From the NCBI GenBank assembly GCA_013397115.1, contig VWZW01004026.1:2032709-2096708 (forward strand): a stretch of 64,000 nucleotides of DNA, given 5' to 3'. Below are positions 25,774 to 39,800 of this stretch, piece by piece. Numbering within the stretch: the stretch's first letter is position 1; each line of letters begins with the position of its first letter. The DNA comes from Edolisoma coerulescens (Eukaryota; Chordata; Aves; Passeriformes; Campephagidae). A model generated the notes under the pieces. It searched no databases and had not been told where the DNA came from. It saw nothing but the letters and a program-made list of their open reading frames with translations. The position numbers were made by a program, and so were the translations under genes.

Positions 25774-28700
25774 CCCCAAAAAAATTTCTACATATTCATT
25801 TTCTTGAAATGTAAATGTAGTACTTTGAAAGCTGGAAGTATGAATTATCGTTAAGTATTCTTGCACAATATATATATAAGAAATCTATGAATTTTCCTGC
25901 CTTATTTGGCTCTCAATCTGTGAATTTTGAGAAATTAATTCTGATCTTTTTCATTTGAAATATACCAAAACAGTATTTTACCTAGTTTAAATTCTTATAC
26001 TGAGGTACAAATACTAAGTATGGTTATATGGTAAAAATACATCTTTTTTTTTTTAGAAGCATTGTGTAAGGCTTATGAATAAGCACAATTTATATGCATA
26101 ATGAATATTTATCAAGACTTTTGAACTGTAAATCATATTTTTCCAATAATTCTGCCACTGTATTGCAGGTCACACCCAAATAATGAAGTAGAATAGAGTA
26201 CACAACTTACATGAACACATTAACTGAGTTTGAACCCATCTTGAAACCTTGAATTCTTTTTGGTTTTCACTTTTTTTCATATATATCTAACTTCATTTCC
26301 ATTAAATATCAAAATAGGAAATCTGAAAGTACTTCCTTAAAAAGTGGATATGTGGCATGGCCTATACATGTTTAAAAGGTTAGAATTTTGAAAAAAAAAA
26401 AAAAAGCAAAATCTTTTTAAACACACTTGAAAGCAAGTCTGGTTTGTGCTAGCAAGGTTGAATTTGTACATTGCTATGTACAAGATAAGTACTACTAACA
26501 AAATGAGCTTTTTTCTCTTGAGCCCTTCCACTTTGCCTCATTTGATTTTCTCTTCAGAGTTGTCTTGCACTGAAACAGCTCAAAGAGCAGACAGCATAAA
26601 CCCAGGTCTCACTGAAAAAGGTTAAGTACGGCTGTTCTTCCTTAATATTTTGGCAACATCTATAAAGTAAATCTTAAGTCCAGGTGCCTTCTGCTAAGCA
26701 AGTGTATGACAACAGAAATTATCCTTTCACTGTGGGAGTACCACATTGCTTCAGGGCCTCCTTTGTTAGTGTGCACATCTTTGTCTGTGGCTTGCTGTGC
26801 CTGGGCTGAGCAGAGGTGCCTGACCTGGAGCCTGGACCATGCTCAAGAGCTGGGCATGCTCTGCAAGATGCTTTTGTCTCTTTATCTGCCCTTAAACAGC
26901 CTGGACTCCACGCCCTTCAGAAAAGGCAGGTAAAGTGTGATTATAGCCAATTGTTGGAGGGAGATGTGGTTAGGTTTTTCATCAGAATAACAGGAAAAGG
27001 GCGGGGACTGGGAGTCAGAGGGTTTACATTGAATGGTACCACTGCATTTCACCTAAGCTGGGCTTACATTGCACTTGTCACATTGCTTTGTAGAAACTCG
27101 CTCAGCATTTATCTCATGCTGATCTACTGCTTGGAAGTGCTAGCTCTTGAAAGAATGAACTAAGAACTGAGGAAAAAAGCGTTTAATGTAATTTCTTTAT
27201 GAATTACTAAAGCAGCTTTGATTTAATTCTCAAGGTTTCTGTGGCAATATGTAGAAGGAGCTGCCCATATAGAAGACTCTGAAAAGTGACTCCATAGCTT
27301 TGCTCCAATGGAAAGAGCCTGTCATAACATAAATCAGCGGTGGCTGTAGTATGATTCACCAAACTGCTTTGGTGCAGGAATAAAGGCATAAAAATAAACC
27401 AGTCGCCATCATGTTTGCCAAAGTGATGATAGGAATAATCTGGTGGAATCAGACTTCAGTAATATATGCTAATGTTTTCATTGTAAGGCAAAGACTGCTC
27501 ATTGTTCATGGTTGTTGTTATTGACAAAAAACCAAAATAATTTGGATGCTAACAAAATGAATTATCACAATTCTCTACATCAAAATAAAATGGGCACAAA
27601 TTAATGCATTACATCAGTATAAGAATCTACATTTTTTTTAGCAGTTTTTCACTCTTTCTCTGTGTTTCTTCTTTTCTCATTACATGCAATTATTTCTTAG
27701 GTTAATGAGAGCTTCATTCCTACTAAACTTTTCAAGATCATAGTGCATGCGCACATAATTGCACAAAAGTTATGTTACTCCACTGACTTCACTGCTAGAA
27801 ATACTGAACGCTGCTACTAATACTAAAAAATATACACCACGAGTCCTTCCAGCCTGAGCCACCAGCCAGCATATGGAGTCTTTGTAGTTGATTTCCAGAA
27901 TAAAAATCCTTAACCGTATAGTTCCAATGTATCATAGGCGTAAGTTTGTTTAATCATCTTGCCTTTCTTCCAGTATGTTGGGAACAAGCAGGGAGGGCAT
28001 CTTAAGATTCCCAGATTTGCCTTTTCTGTAACTATCCTGGCCAATGGAAAACATGCTGTTTGGCTTTTCCCCGAGTCCATGCAGCATACACCACCCACTG
28101 CCTGCCTGTTGGCCTGCTGCTCCACTCACACAGCTGCAGCCGCTGAAACCATGGGGATCCATGTTTGCCTTTGCTTTTACAGCTCACAGTTTTGCTCTGA
28201 TGGCTTAGCTTTTCACTAGCCTTTCCAAGCAGCAAGTTTCTGTGCATAGTGGCACCCACTGTTTCAGCATTTAATTACCATTTGAGAGAGATTTCGTTCC
28301 TCCTTCTATTTAACATGAATGAAAGGTGGTGAGCAAGATTCCTCTAAGATATTGTTGTGGAAGGTGCAAAATGAGGGGCAGACAGTGAAATACCTGAAGA
28401 AAAAAAAAAACAAGATGTATTTGAAGGCTAATGATATGAAAAAAATGAAAATCACACATATTCGATTTCCAGTTGCACCTCCAAAATATATTTGTGTCTG
28501 CATGTATGAATATCTGGGAGACATACAGATAAAATTAGGCAACAGGAGAGATTAGAGACTGAGGTGTCTAAATATCTTGTTACCTAAGGTTTCCAATTTG
28601 CAGATACACATTTTTAGCCAAGCCATTGAAGCATGCAAGAAATTTTTACCTTATTGGATTAGAATGCAAAACAAAGCAGTGTTTCTCAGGACTATGCCTG

Positions 28701-30899
28701 CTACATTTCTTTTAACCTAGCTAAAATCCTCTATTTATTTGAGTGATAGGGGGAATGACCTTAGCACTTTGTTATTGAAGATGAGAGGAAGAAAGAGAAG
28801 TTGGCTCTAGCATTTACAATAAAAAGCAGGGATTGATATGCAGAGGACATCTTGTTTCATGTCACATTCCGTATGTGGACAAGGCAAAGACTATTTTCTC
28901 TCTTTCACATGTCATTACCCTAAAAGATCCTCACATCTCCAGCAGGAATTCTGTGGCAAAGATAGGATTTCGGAGGCTAACAGTATATTTGTACACATGT
29001 GCTGATCTCATAGAATGCACAGAAGACTGAAACAGTCATAATCAAAGACAGATGTAAGTCTCGAAGAAAACAAGTGATGACATAATTCAGAAAACAAACC
29101 TGGAGAACATTGATGAAGCTTTCTAATTAAACATATTTAGATTAATGTATATTTATATAGTTTTATATTTATATTCTGTTGATTATTCATTGTATTAGAA
29201 TAAAGTAATTATTTTATATTATATGCATATTGTTCCTTTGATGCTAGTCACCTTGAATACTAAGAGTCATAGGGTAGGTAGTCCTATGTAGTTCCTCCAT
29301 GGGAGATGGCTCATCCCCATAAACTCCACTGGTCTGCACTTTGGGCTCTCCTCCTGTGCACTGGCCTTGGCCTTTTGTGGTGACCTGGAGGCCAAACACC
29401 CCTAGGCTTGGGACTTACACCCTATGATCAGCACCCCAAGAGAAGAGAGGAAAGGTGAGTGACAGAGTATTGTGGCTGCAGATGTCAATGTTTCCCACCT
29501 GTCATTCCTCCTTACAACCACAAACCAAAAACCCAGCCATCAGCCTCTTCCACCTGGTTTCCAGATACGCCTGTCTGAAGCATATGAACCCCCAGCATGA
29601 ACCAAAACTGGATTTAAATCCCTTATTTAGCACCCTACCACATCTGCCTGACAATACTTACAGCCAAGGTCTTACCTGGAAGTGTTAAGTGTTAAAGGAG
29701 GAATATGCTCACAGCTGGGCAGATGCATCCAGGTGTTTATATGGAATATCAAGGTAATAAAATTCAACACAAGGTAATTGAGTGCCCTGCAGCTTTCGAC
29801 AAGACCTCTTACCTGCCCTCCTTTAACCCTTCAGTTTCTTTGAAAAGAAAAATGTAGTTGAAGCTTTTTGAGATAGCTGTTCTGTAGCTAGAACGAAAGA
29901 GCCTTCATGTTTCAAATTATGATCAATGTCTGTTTTCACTGTCAGTCACGTCCAGGTGTTTATTAGATAAACCATTTTATTTTGATCATAATATTATCAA
30001 CTCTATACAGAAGGCATGTTTAATTTAAGAGTATTTTATTGAGATTTCAGAGAGAAAAACTAATCAGCGATTTAATAAGAGGAAAAAATTCTTCCAATAT
30101 ATACAAGACAATTACATCTTTCATCATAACATTACAAAAGAAGAAAAATAGTGGGAAGCCACAATATTCTACTGCAGTGTTATAGCATTTAGACAACAAT
30201 CCTGGAAGTTCAGTAAATGTTGAGAGCAGATGTCTAACTCTCTCTGTCCTCCTTCTAAGGTTTTTTGTTCTTTAGTTGAGCTGGATGTGCAGGAGGAGCT
30301 AAATTCTGTCCCTAGGAGGTATCACTCTATCTTGAAAACTGATGGAGGCTACTTCAAGAGAAATACAGGAATAGTGGTGTTTCCCAGTGTTTCAGTGCCC
30401 CAAATGCATAGTCTACATTTAGATTATGGCATCTAGCCTCTTGGGCCAGCAGACTTGATGAGGTTTTTTGATTTCCATTTTGTAGGGATCCATCCCTTCA
30501 ATGAGCTGAGCAGCCCTTGGACATGGACATCTCAGATACCTAAGACTCTTGGAGTCTAAGGACTAACATAAATTTTACCTGGGAGCAGCTCCAAAGCTGT
30601 AAAATATCTCTGCCCTCTCTGCCACTGAACAAAATGGGCAGAATCCTTAAATTTCTTTGTTGGTTTTCAATGGTGGGCAGCAGTGAAACATGGTGCAATA
30701 TATGTCTTCTTGCAGCGGCACCTAATCTCTTCAGGAGTACACCTGCTTTTATTTTACCTTGTCTCATTCATCTTTTATGAGAGCTTTTCAACCAGGCAAA
30801 TTAACTCTAGAGTTTTTCTTGCAAATAGTAAGTTACATTTCAGGCAATAATAGCTTAAAAGTCAGGGGTCACTTAAGTGACTATCTGTGATTTGATTAA
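25774..30899. other. Non-coding stretch
   Basis: Over 5 kb without a supported gene. GC-richer islands lie at 26740-26940, 27960-28260 and 29260-29690; none matches a repeat family I can name. At 29454 a GTGAGT donor-like motif ends the third island's left part, but no coherent exon can be drawn. The 115-codon plus frame at 26816-27163 looks like chance. Confidence 0.4.
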
Positions 30900-30904
30900 G
30901 TTAT

Positions 30905-31537
30905 TGTCCTGTTGGTTTCAGCTGGGAGAGAGTTAATTTTGTTATTTGTAGCTGGTACAGTGCTGTGTTTTGGATTCAGTATCAGAACATTGTTTTGGTT
31001 GTTGCTAAGTAGCGCTTGCTCTAAATCCAGGACTTTTCAGTGTCTCGGGCTCACTCTGCCAGTGAGCAGGTGCACGAGAAGCTGGGAGGGAGCACAGCTG
31101 GGACAGCTGAACCGAACTGGACAAAGGGATATCCCTTCCCAAAGGACATAATGCCCAGTATATGGACTAGGAGAGATAAAGCCCAGTATATAAACTAGGA
31201 GAGATACCCAGACTGCTGCTCAGTGACAGGCTGTGCATCAGTCAGCAGGATGTGAGCAGTTCTGTTGTGCTTCGCTTCTCTTGTGTTCCCTTACCTTCTC
31301 TCCATCTCCTTATCATTACAATTATTATTATTAACAGTATTAGTATATTTATTATTACAAATAATAATATTATTAGGATATTGTTCTTCCATTATTAAAT
31401 TTTTCTTGTATCAACCCACAAGGTCTGCCTCTTCTTTTTGATTCTCCTCCCCGCGGAGGGTGAGGTGAGGTGAGGTGGGAGGCAGTGAGCAAGGGGCTGC
31501 ATGGTATTTACTTGCCAGCTGGGGTTAAACTACATCA
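30905..31537 (+). mobile_element. Solo LTR, avian ERVL-type, intact borders
   Basis: A 633-base LTR with TG at 30905-30906 and CA at 31536-31537. It is flanked by a perfect 5-base target-site duplication, GTTAT at 30900-30904 and at 31538-31542. The beginning 'ggtttcagctgggagagagt' and the end 'ttgccagctggggttaaac' are the signature ends of a widespread bird ERVL LTR family. Internal signals read on plus: TATATAAA at 31187-31194, an AAT-rich stretch at about 31317-31380, and ATTAAA at 31394-31399. The U3 core carries a 28-base tandem duplication (31153-31208) in which only the second copy has a good TATA box. No gag, pol or env sequence adjoins it, so it is a solo LTR. The 79-codon frame at 30912-31151 lies inside it and is not a gene. 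Confidence 0.93.
31187..31399 (+). promoter_or_regulatory. ERVL LTR TATA box to poly(A) signal
   Basis: TATATAAA at 31187-31194 and ATTAAA at 31394-31399 delimit the probable start-site and poly(A) region of the LTR. Both motifs are intact. The assignment follows the general layout of LTRs and is not shown by expression data. Confidence 0.55.
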
Positions 31538-31542
31538 GTTAT

Positions 31543-33774
31543 TTTGTAGCCTATGGTCTTACCTTTGTCATTTTTGAGCTGAAAGAGGCCTGACAGATTG
31601 ATTTGGATAATTTTTTGTATAGGAATACTGCTTCAAGCTTTGTATTTTGGTTCTTTCTTTGTTTATGAGCAAATATTTCTATTATTTTAATTATCTTGAT
31701 AAAAATACAGTAGTGCTCAGTAGGTTAAGTAAAAATGACAGCCTGCATTAGGGAGGTCTGAAATTTTTTCCCTGGTCTGCCACTGATCCCTTTCTGGTGG
31801 TCCTTGACCATCAACAGAACTGCTGGGTGATATCTATGTCTCTGTGAATGACCAGAATGGCAATGTCCTCTTCTTCAAGCCGTTTGTCACCTGCCTTCTT
31901 TGCCCTGCCCTGTTGCCTGCATGAATTCTTGCATGGCTTGAAGGACATTTTAAACAGTCCTTGAATTAATGTGTGCTCTTGCAATACAGGAAGTTGGACC
32001 GGATAGTTTCGCGATTAGCTGTAGCACTGCTCTTAGGAAAAAAACACCAAAGTATATTCCCCACTGCAAATTAGACGCCCTCAGCTCTGTGGCAGCATTG
32101 TGTTTATTTTACGTGTCAAGGGGATCTATGAGCATAAAAGCCTTCATGTATGGGATGTTCAGGTACTATAATGGTGGGGAATGCATATACCTTTATAAAA
32201 GGTAATATCAATACATTATTTGTAAAGCAACAGGATGCTGAAGCATAAGATGTAGAAGCAAAGTGAACAGCAGCAAAAGTCCTCTGTTGATTCTGCTTTT
32301 TATTTCTTAGAGAAACAATACCACTGAAGCTGTGATGATTTGTGCTGTCTATTACAGCAACTGCATTTTAGAAATATTTAGCAAGTGCAAGCTACAAATG
32401 CCTAGCCATGACTATAAATATCACCAAAGTAAACAGAAAGCTCAAGTGTTGTTTAATAGCATGTCTCCAGACAGACAGCTTTCATAGCTGAATAACTTGG
32501 TTCCCCTGTTATTGAATTTCTGCCCCAGAAATATTATACCAATAAAACTGCTATGCTGAGTTTTGCCCAGAACAAAAAGATCATTGCATATTGGGATGAA
32601 ATTCACTCTCCATCCCTTGGAAATATTTTGTTTCTTAAATAAGAGAGTATCATGTTGAAATGACTATATAAAAGCAGTGTGATTTTAGTTTAGCTGAACA
32701 ACAGTGTGGTTGAGTTTTTATGAATATGTTTTGATAGTAAAAGAAGCATTCAGTGCTTCTTAACAGTTTTTAAAGAAAAGTGGCCACATTTTTTTGTATT
32801 GAAACAATGGATTTTTAAAGAAAAATAATTTAATTTTAATTAAAATAATTTATATTTATACTGTTTTATTTTCATAGCTTATATCCATATTGTATTGATA
32901 CACAAATATTTTGACTTTATAAAAATATTTGCACTGTGATTTCTGCAATGTCATCTCTTTTAGAATAAAAGAAAAATCAAAATGTCAAATACTTTATGGA
33001 TTCATAGTTTCCTCCCAAAAATGTCTCTGTCTTTTACTCATACACTGAGTATAGAAGCTAAGGTTTAGAATCATCAAATCATCTATATAACATAGCCTTC
33101 AGAGTCTAAGAATGTATCTGCTTATGAGTATAAATCATTTCAGAATGGTCATTGGTAATTTTTGCTAAACAAACGGGTCATTCATAAGGTCAGAAAAAAA
33201 TCTATATTCTTTATATAAATGCATTCAAATAAACAATATACAGCCCTAATAATGTTAAAACTGGTGTTTACTGAACCAGCTATCAATTAAGTTTGCAATT
33301 AATTTTGTCAAGACACTTCAAAATGGTCCCTGAATATCCATACACAAACAAGCATGTCAGTTTGCTTGTGATGCAAATTAGTAATAATACTTTTTAAATC
33401 TTCATTTTTTCATATTAAAATTGAAGATAAATGTTGTTTTGGTTACAGTCTGGTATCAATTTTCCTCTTCCAGCTAACTGGTTTGGGGAATGAATTCTGG
33501 GCACTGGTAATGAAATCACATCGGGGCTCTCAAGAATGAGGGCAAAGAGATGATTGTTTACTGTGACTGAAGCTTGAATGGTTCTACATAAAAAAAAAAA
33601 AAAAGAAAAGAAAAGAAAGCAAACGTGCCTCTTGACAGGTAGAAGGTCACAGGATCCTCTTTAGGGGGAGAGGATGTGTGCACTAGAGGAATGGAACTCT
33701 ATCCATACACTTCTTGTAATGTTTTATGTGCAAAAATAAATAAATGAATAACTAATAAAGATGTTTTCTACATG
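31543..33774. other. AT-rich non-coding stretch
   Basis: No gene recognised. A 14-base AT palindrome lies at 32833-32846 and an A run at about 33590-33604. The 78-codon frame at 31969-32205 has no recognisable domain. Confidence 0.4.
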
Positions 33775-33816
33775 GAGATTAGAGAGAAAAAAGTAGAGAT
33801 TAGAGAGAAAAAGCTA
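33775..33816 (+). repeat. 21-bp tandem duplication
   Basis: Two adjacent 21-base copies beginning GAGATTAGAGAGAAAAA, differing at one position near the end. Confidence 0.85.
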
Positions 33817-36800
33817 AGCATCAAAAGACTCTCCCTTCTTAGCCTGTGATTTAAATAACAGCTCAAGAAAAGCCTGAATTAGTGCAGCAATAAATTTACA
33901 GACCACCAGAAAAAAAAAAAAACAAACCAAACCAACAAACCAGCCATGAAGGAATTAGTACAGAGTGATAACTTAAAGTAGAAGCTGATAAAGTGCTACA
34001 TAGTGAACTCTTTCCAAATCAAAAAGACAATTTTTAAAAAAAATTATTTGAAATGCTACCAGATAGCCAGGATGAGACCCAAGAAGTCAGGGAAAGAAAT
34101 CAGTGATTTGGAGGTCAGGCCACAAACAGGAGATGTCATGACTATTACTATCCAGGCAGACATAATACCATTAGAATAGTTTTGGGTGGGCATGAGGTTT
34201 AGAATTGTGTGAGATTCAGAAATCGTGTTTCTTGCATGAACTACATTCTTCATAGCTGTTGACTGATCAGAAAAGCCATATATTGTGTCTGCATGGCTTT
34301 TCTTTTTATTATATAGTATAAAATCTACAAATTGATGAGGTTTTGTAAGGATTCTGTGTTTAAAGCACGGGCTCCCCCTGTCTGTATACTTGAAGCTTGC
34401 ATAAAAAAGGGATTTTTTATAAAACAGCAAGGAAAAGTTCTCATTATTCCTTTACATTCGTCCTTGTACATTTTCAGTATGAAAATATGTGCATTTTATT
34501 ACATTTCTTTTAAATATGAAAAGTCTGTGGTTTTAAAACTGGAGATCGTATGCAACTTTGCAGTCTCTCAAGTCTTCTCCCATGAAACATTGTATTGTCT
34601 TAGGTTATTGAGCCTGATCATTTGTTAATGATCTTAGGTTTTGTATTGTGAGATGCAGAGAAGGGGAACAGGTGTTAACCTATTTGGACTTAATGGGTTT
34701 CTCAGTGCAGGAAAAAATTAATGATTTAACAACTTGGTCATCTTTTCCTCTTTTGCACACAGAGCATCACATCCAAGGTTCCTTTCTTTCCTTTTTGTTT
34801 TTTCCTCAGTGACTTGCAAATTTGAATGAACTATCTTTGATTTTCCTTTGGATGAAACATATTCTTCTTGAGCAGCAGGACATCTGTCACAGCATAGCCT
34901 AATACTGGCAATTATAAAGAAAGAAAATAAAGTGATTGCTTTTATTTTTGGTTTCTGTACCTTCTTAATTGGTACACTGTGTCCTTCCCTACTGTGCAAC
35001 ATGCAGTGCAAGGTGTATGAATATTGACCCCTTATACAGAGATGGTGTGCCATTGTAATTCTGTGTCCTCCTTTAGAAAAATAACAAAGTAACCCCTGCT
35101 TAGTGTAGATGTCTCAAAATATGCAATTAAAAGATGGGGAAGAGTTTCAGTGAACAAGATACCTGCATGGATTTTATTTAGACTATTTTAACCTTTCCAA
35201 GTGAAGAAAACCCACCAAAGAACCCTCCCAAAACTAAACTTTGCCAAAAAAGGAAATTTATAAAATAGAAACTGAATTTTAAAAAATCTTAAGCTCTACA
35301 GTTCTGGGTATTTACAATAATTCCAAGAGAAATGATTTAGTTTTGAAAAAGACCTGAAAAGAAAGGAAGTGCTGAGTTCTGATGGGCAAATTTGTAAATA
35401 ATCCTGTCTGACAAAAATAGATGCTACACAGTCATAGGGAGCCAAAGGACCTGAAGACAAAAAAAAGAAAAAAAGAGATGGCAGATGAATTGGTAACAGA
35501 AATCAAAAGTCACACCACAGCTGCATTCAGCTTTGGGATGTAACAATGCCTGAAACTGGATAAGAGAGACACATAATACAAAGGTGGCAGTAGATGTCAG
35601 ACACATCTCTGAAGCATGTGGCCGTGTTACAGTTATCCAAAATAAAATCAGCAAGTGCAAAGGACTTGTTAGATAAGGACTCTGTCTCTTGGTAAAAGGA
35701 AATCATCACAGACTAAAATGAGCTGCTCCCAGGAGCTGATACATTAAAAGGATATGACAATACTTGTTATGCATTCCCCACTCTTGTACATGTACATTTA
35801 AAAGATACCTGTTCCTTAATAAAACAAAAGTATGGTTCTTGCAAAGGGATACTTAACTTTATGGTTATTTATCAAAGTGGGATATACAGCAAGTTTTAAT
35901 TTGGCTGATTAGTATTGTGGTGAACTTTATATCTGAAGAATCACAGAGTTTTCAATACTACAACAATCTTAAACCCCTGAGAGCACTGGTATAACAAAAA
36001 AGGTACAATCCTTTTCCAATTTCTTCTAATTTTCTCATTCTTTTGAGAATTTCGATGAATAAAAAAGATAAATAGCAGACTTTTTGTTGAATATCTTTTC
36101 TGGGCCAGGATTAAACATGACAGAGGTAAATGAAGGACTGCATGTTGTGTGTAGCCATACCTTCCTTGCTTCCCTGGAGACTCCTGGGAGCTAATATGGT
36201 TAACATGAAGAGGTGTTTTTCTGTGTCTAAAAGCTGCAGGGAATATTATCTTTGACTGATACTCTATTCTCCCTCTGAATATTTTACTAATCTGCCACAT
36301 TTATTTGTACATATTAGTGACTTAAAAAAATATTGTGTGATCCTCAGTTATTAGATGCAGGCGAATTGATTCCCTGAAACAGCTAGAAATGAATTCTTTT
36401 CTATTTGCTCTGTTGATTTGCAGTAAATTAACTTGATACTTTGCACCCGAATTTTCTTTTTTCTTGGTAGTTTTCTACTGTCATAGGAGACAACAATCTC
36501 TAAGCCTGGACTGCTGTGGAGCCTTGGCTGCCTTGAATGGCAAGTGAAGATTGTTTTGTTCTTGATTTTGTTTTTTTCTCCTGCAGAAGGGATGTCAGTG
36601 GAATTTCTCCAATGGACTAACTCTTCAGTACGGAGATATATTTAGAAAAGAAAGTGTGTGATCCTGAGGTGTGTTTTTGACCATGCCCAGAACTGAATGC
36701 CTTGGTGCAAGCCTTCATAGCTGTTGTTATGAGGGTGGCTGGCACGTGTTCCCTGGAGGCCATGCTCCAGGTGCCCTGCAGAACAATTGGCTTATGCTTC

Positions 36801-39800
36801 TGTTATTGCATCAGGTTTCATCAGCTTTTTCATAAAAAACCCTGATATTTTTAACTGATATGGAAGGTTGGAAGTCTAGATCTATATTTTTCTCTGTTTA
36901 CATATTACTCCCGCTTTTCTAGGGAAATTATAATACAGGCTGCTCAAAACTATTGCCAATGTTAATCCCTAGCACATCGCTCTGCCTGAACAATTGTTAG
37001 AAATCTATCAACCCTGAAATTTCATTTTAGAATTGCACATGATTTACTCAGCCATCAAGCCAAATTGATGCTGCAAATGAGCTATTAGATTTATATTTTT
37101 GTTACCTAAGACACCGATAGAGACCTACATTGTCATGGGTATATGATTTTATTACTTTATCCAATCAGTGATATCTATGTTGTGAGATTAAAAAATACAG
37201 CACATAGGAAACAAACCAACAAGAATTAAAACCAATTGCAATTGAGTGACCAAAAGTAGATTTGATTAAATTACTAGTGACAATTATACAGACAGTATGT
37301 ACCTACAGGCACTATCCAATACCACACCTTTCAATTACCTTTAAAACTGTCCTTTATTATTAATTTTAGGTGTTTTGGAAAAAAATAATCTCCAGTCTAT
37401 GCATGTTTACTCAATGAATGAATGAAACATTGCAACTGAATGGGAGATGCAGGTATATAAACTAGGTTTAAATCTGTGCTCTCTGGAGACTTTGAATAAA
37501 ACCGGCTAAATGCAGCATACTGCCAGTGAAATCTTCATCTTTAAATTGAACAAAATCAAATGGTGGGGAAGTGCTGGCTCATAAGGGAGAATATCCAATT
37601 ATTCCTGCCTTTGGGTTTGTCCTGGTTGCCACCCAGTTAACCCACAATCTACTGTTCTGCAATCTACTTTTTAAAATTTTTTCTAAGTAATCTTACAAAA
37701 CATGAGCATAATTCTCCACAGATGGCAGGGAAGGCATGACAGTGGTGAAAGTGTCTCCATTTTTTTCCCAGTTGACAGTGATTTATACATTTGAAACAGG
37801 TGTATACCTTTAGAACAGCCTTATGGAAACACAACACAGTCCATTTAGCACAACTTCATTAGCCCCAGTTGAGTTATGTTGAGGGTGGATTTTAGTACAG
37901 ACCCTTTTACTATTTTTTTCAGTCAATAGCAACCTTCATAATTTGCAAGTACACTTCCAACATAGTTTTGGTGCACATTTCTTTACTATTAGCACTGAAA
38001 GGACTCAAATGTTTTCATGTCTTAAGGGAAAAAAAAATCTTTCTAAGTTTTTATTTGACATAAAATGTTTGAAACAACAAAGTTAAACAGATCATTCCTC
38101 AAGGTCAAAAATTTTATACGTGTATCTTTGTTGGAAACTCTGTTCATGCCACGTTATTAAATAATATATACAGTTCAAAAAGTAGATTTTATTTAACCTA
38201 CTTTTACCTATCCTCAAATATTGCCAAGAAGAAAGCACTTCACATACATTTTGATTTTCATCACTGTTAAGCCCATACATGTTTGTATATGTATGTATAC
38301 ACATATACATACAAAATTACTAAGCTCATATATACGCAATTATACTACCCTGCATTTACTGTTCTGTGTATTTTTTGCCAAAAAGTATTATATAGAAGAT
38401 TTCACATACTGACTGCTCTGCTAAAAATCAAACTACTTCTTATTTCACCAGTATCATGTGAAAGTTTAATGACATATCAACAACATAAACAAGGATTAAC
38501 ATTTAGGCAATAGAATCTAATTTATAACATAAAACCTCTCTTGTCTAGCTCTGTTTATATTCTAATACGTTTGAGTATTACTGGTAAGTGTAAAAGAGTA
38601 TTTTGAAACCACTTCGGTTCAAAAATCTAGGAGAAAGGTTGATTGCCTACCATTTTAAGATCTGATATTTCTCTCTTGGCCAAAGTAATTTCTTTTGTTA
38701 TTTTTGTATGAGGGATTTATGCAAAAGTATTACCCAAGGAGATAAAAAATACGACTGTGTACTTAGAGTGTTATGAAAGAGAAATTTGTAATGAAATTAT
38801 CTCAATTTGTGTTGTACTGAATTTCAAGGTGTCCTTTATTGGGAAAAGGGGAGAGAAGTGCTTACTTGCTTGCAGAAGCTGTCTTATCATGCTCTAAATA
38901 AGATGAAAAAGAAAGAGAAACCTCTTCAGTGTGTGTGCATATTTATCTCAGCATGACTTGACAAAACAGCCAGTCCTGAAGCTGTAGAATAATTTTGTGA
39001 GTTATCCACTCCGAGATCACAAATACTAAAGGTTCCATATTTTTCCAGTTGCAACTTTCATGTGATTCTTGTTAAAAAAATTACTTATAACTTCAGAAGT
39101 TTTCCAACAGATGCATACAATCAGAGCATAAGATTTAATTAAGGAATTTAGGACACTGTCTTAAACATGCTATATATATGATAGTACAGAGCAATATATA
39201 TGGTATGGTGCTATATATTTACTATGTGTATATATGACAGTAGGGTACAATTTAATCACAGTTGTTCGATTAGAACAGTATTATTTTTTCCAGTATTATT
39301 TTTACTGGCAGCTGTCAATAGTAAAGGCCAAGTAAAAAAATAACAATACTATAGCACAGCACTTTTACAAATTTCTTGACGTAAGTATTTCTTCTGCATT
39401 CTGCTACTGATCATACACACAGGCTTTATACTTCACAACCAGTAGTTAAACACGTTCTATGCTTATAGTCATGCATATGCTTATAGTCACATACACGTGT
39501 ATATACAAAGATACTCTGTGCAAATGACCTAGATTTGACGACATAGATAAACACAGAAGTAAGAGGCAAATTACAGGTTGCAGAATTAATTTCAGCCAGT
39601 CCATGTGTAGAAACCATATGGTGGTATATGTCACATTTATGCTCATTATACTCAAAAGACTCAATAAAATCAACCTATGGTATTTAACAGCAGAGTATAA
39701 ACACTGCACATGGACACAGAAAAATAGCTGCTTACAGCATTTTTTACTTGATTTGTCCCTGGGGTTTGCTTAAAGGTATTTGCAGAATATTAAAATGACC

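Noticed and set aside
32656..32680. TATATAAAAGCAG, a TATA-box-like motif
   Set aside because: An isolated AT-rich match without CCAAT, GC box, LTR ends or a downstream exon.
34056..34430. 124-codon minus frame
   Set aside because: No domain or splice context; a frame of this length is expected occasionally in 64 kb read six ways.
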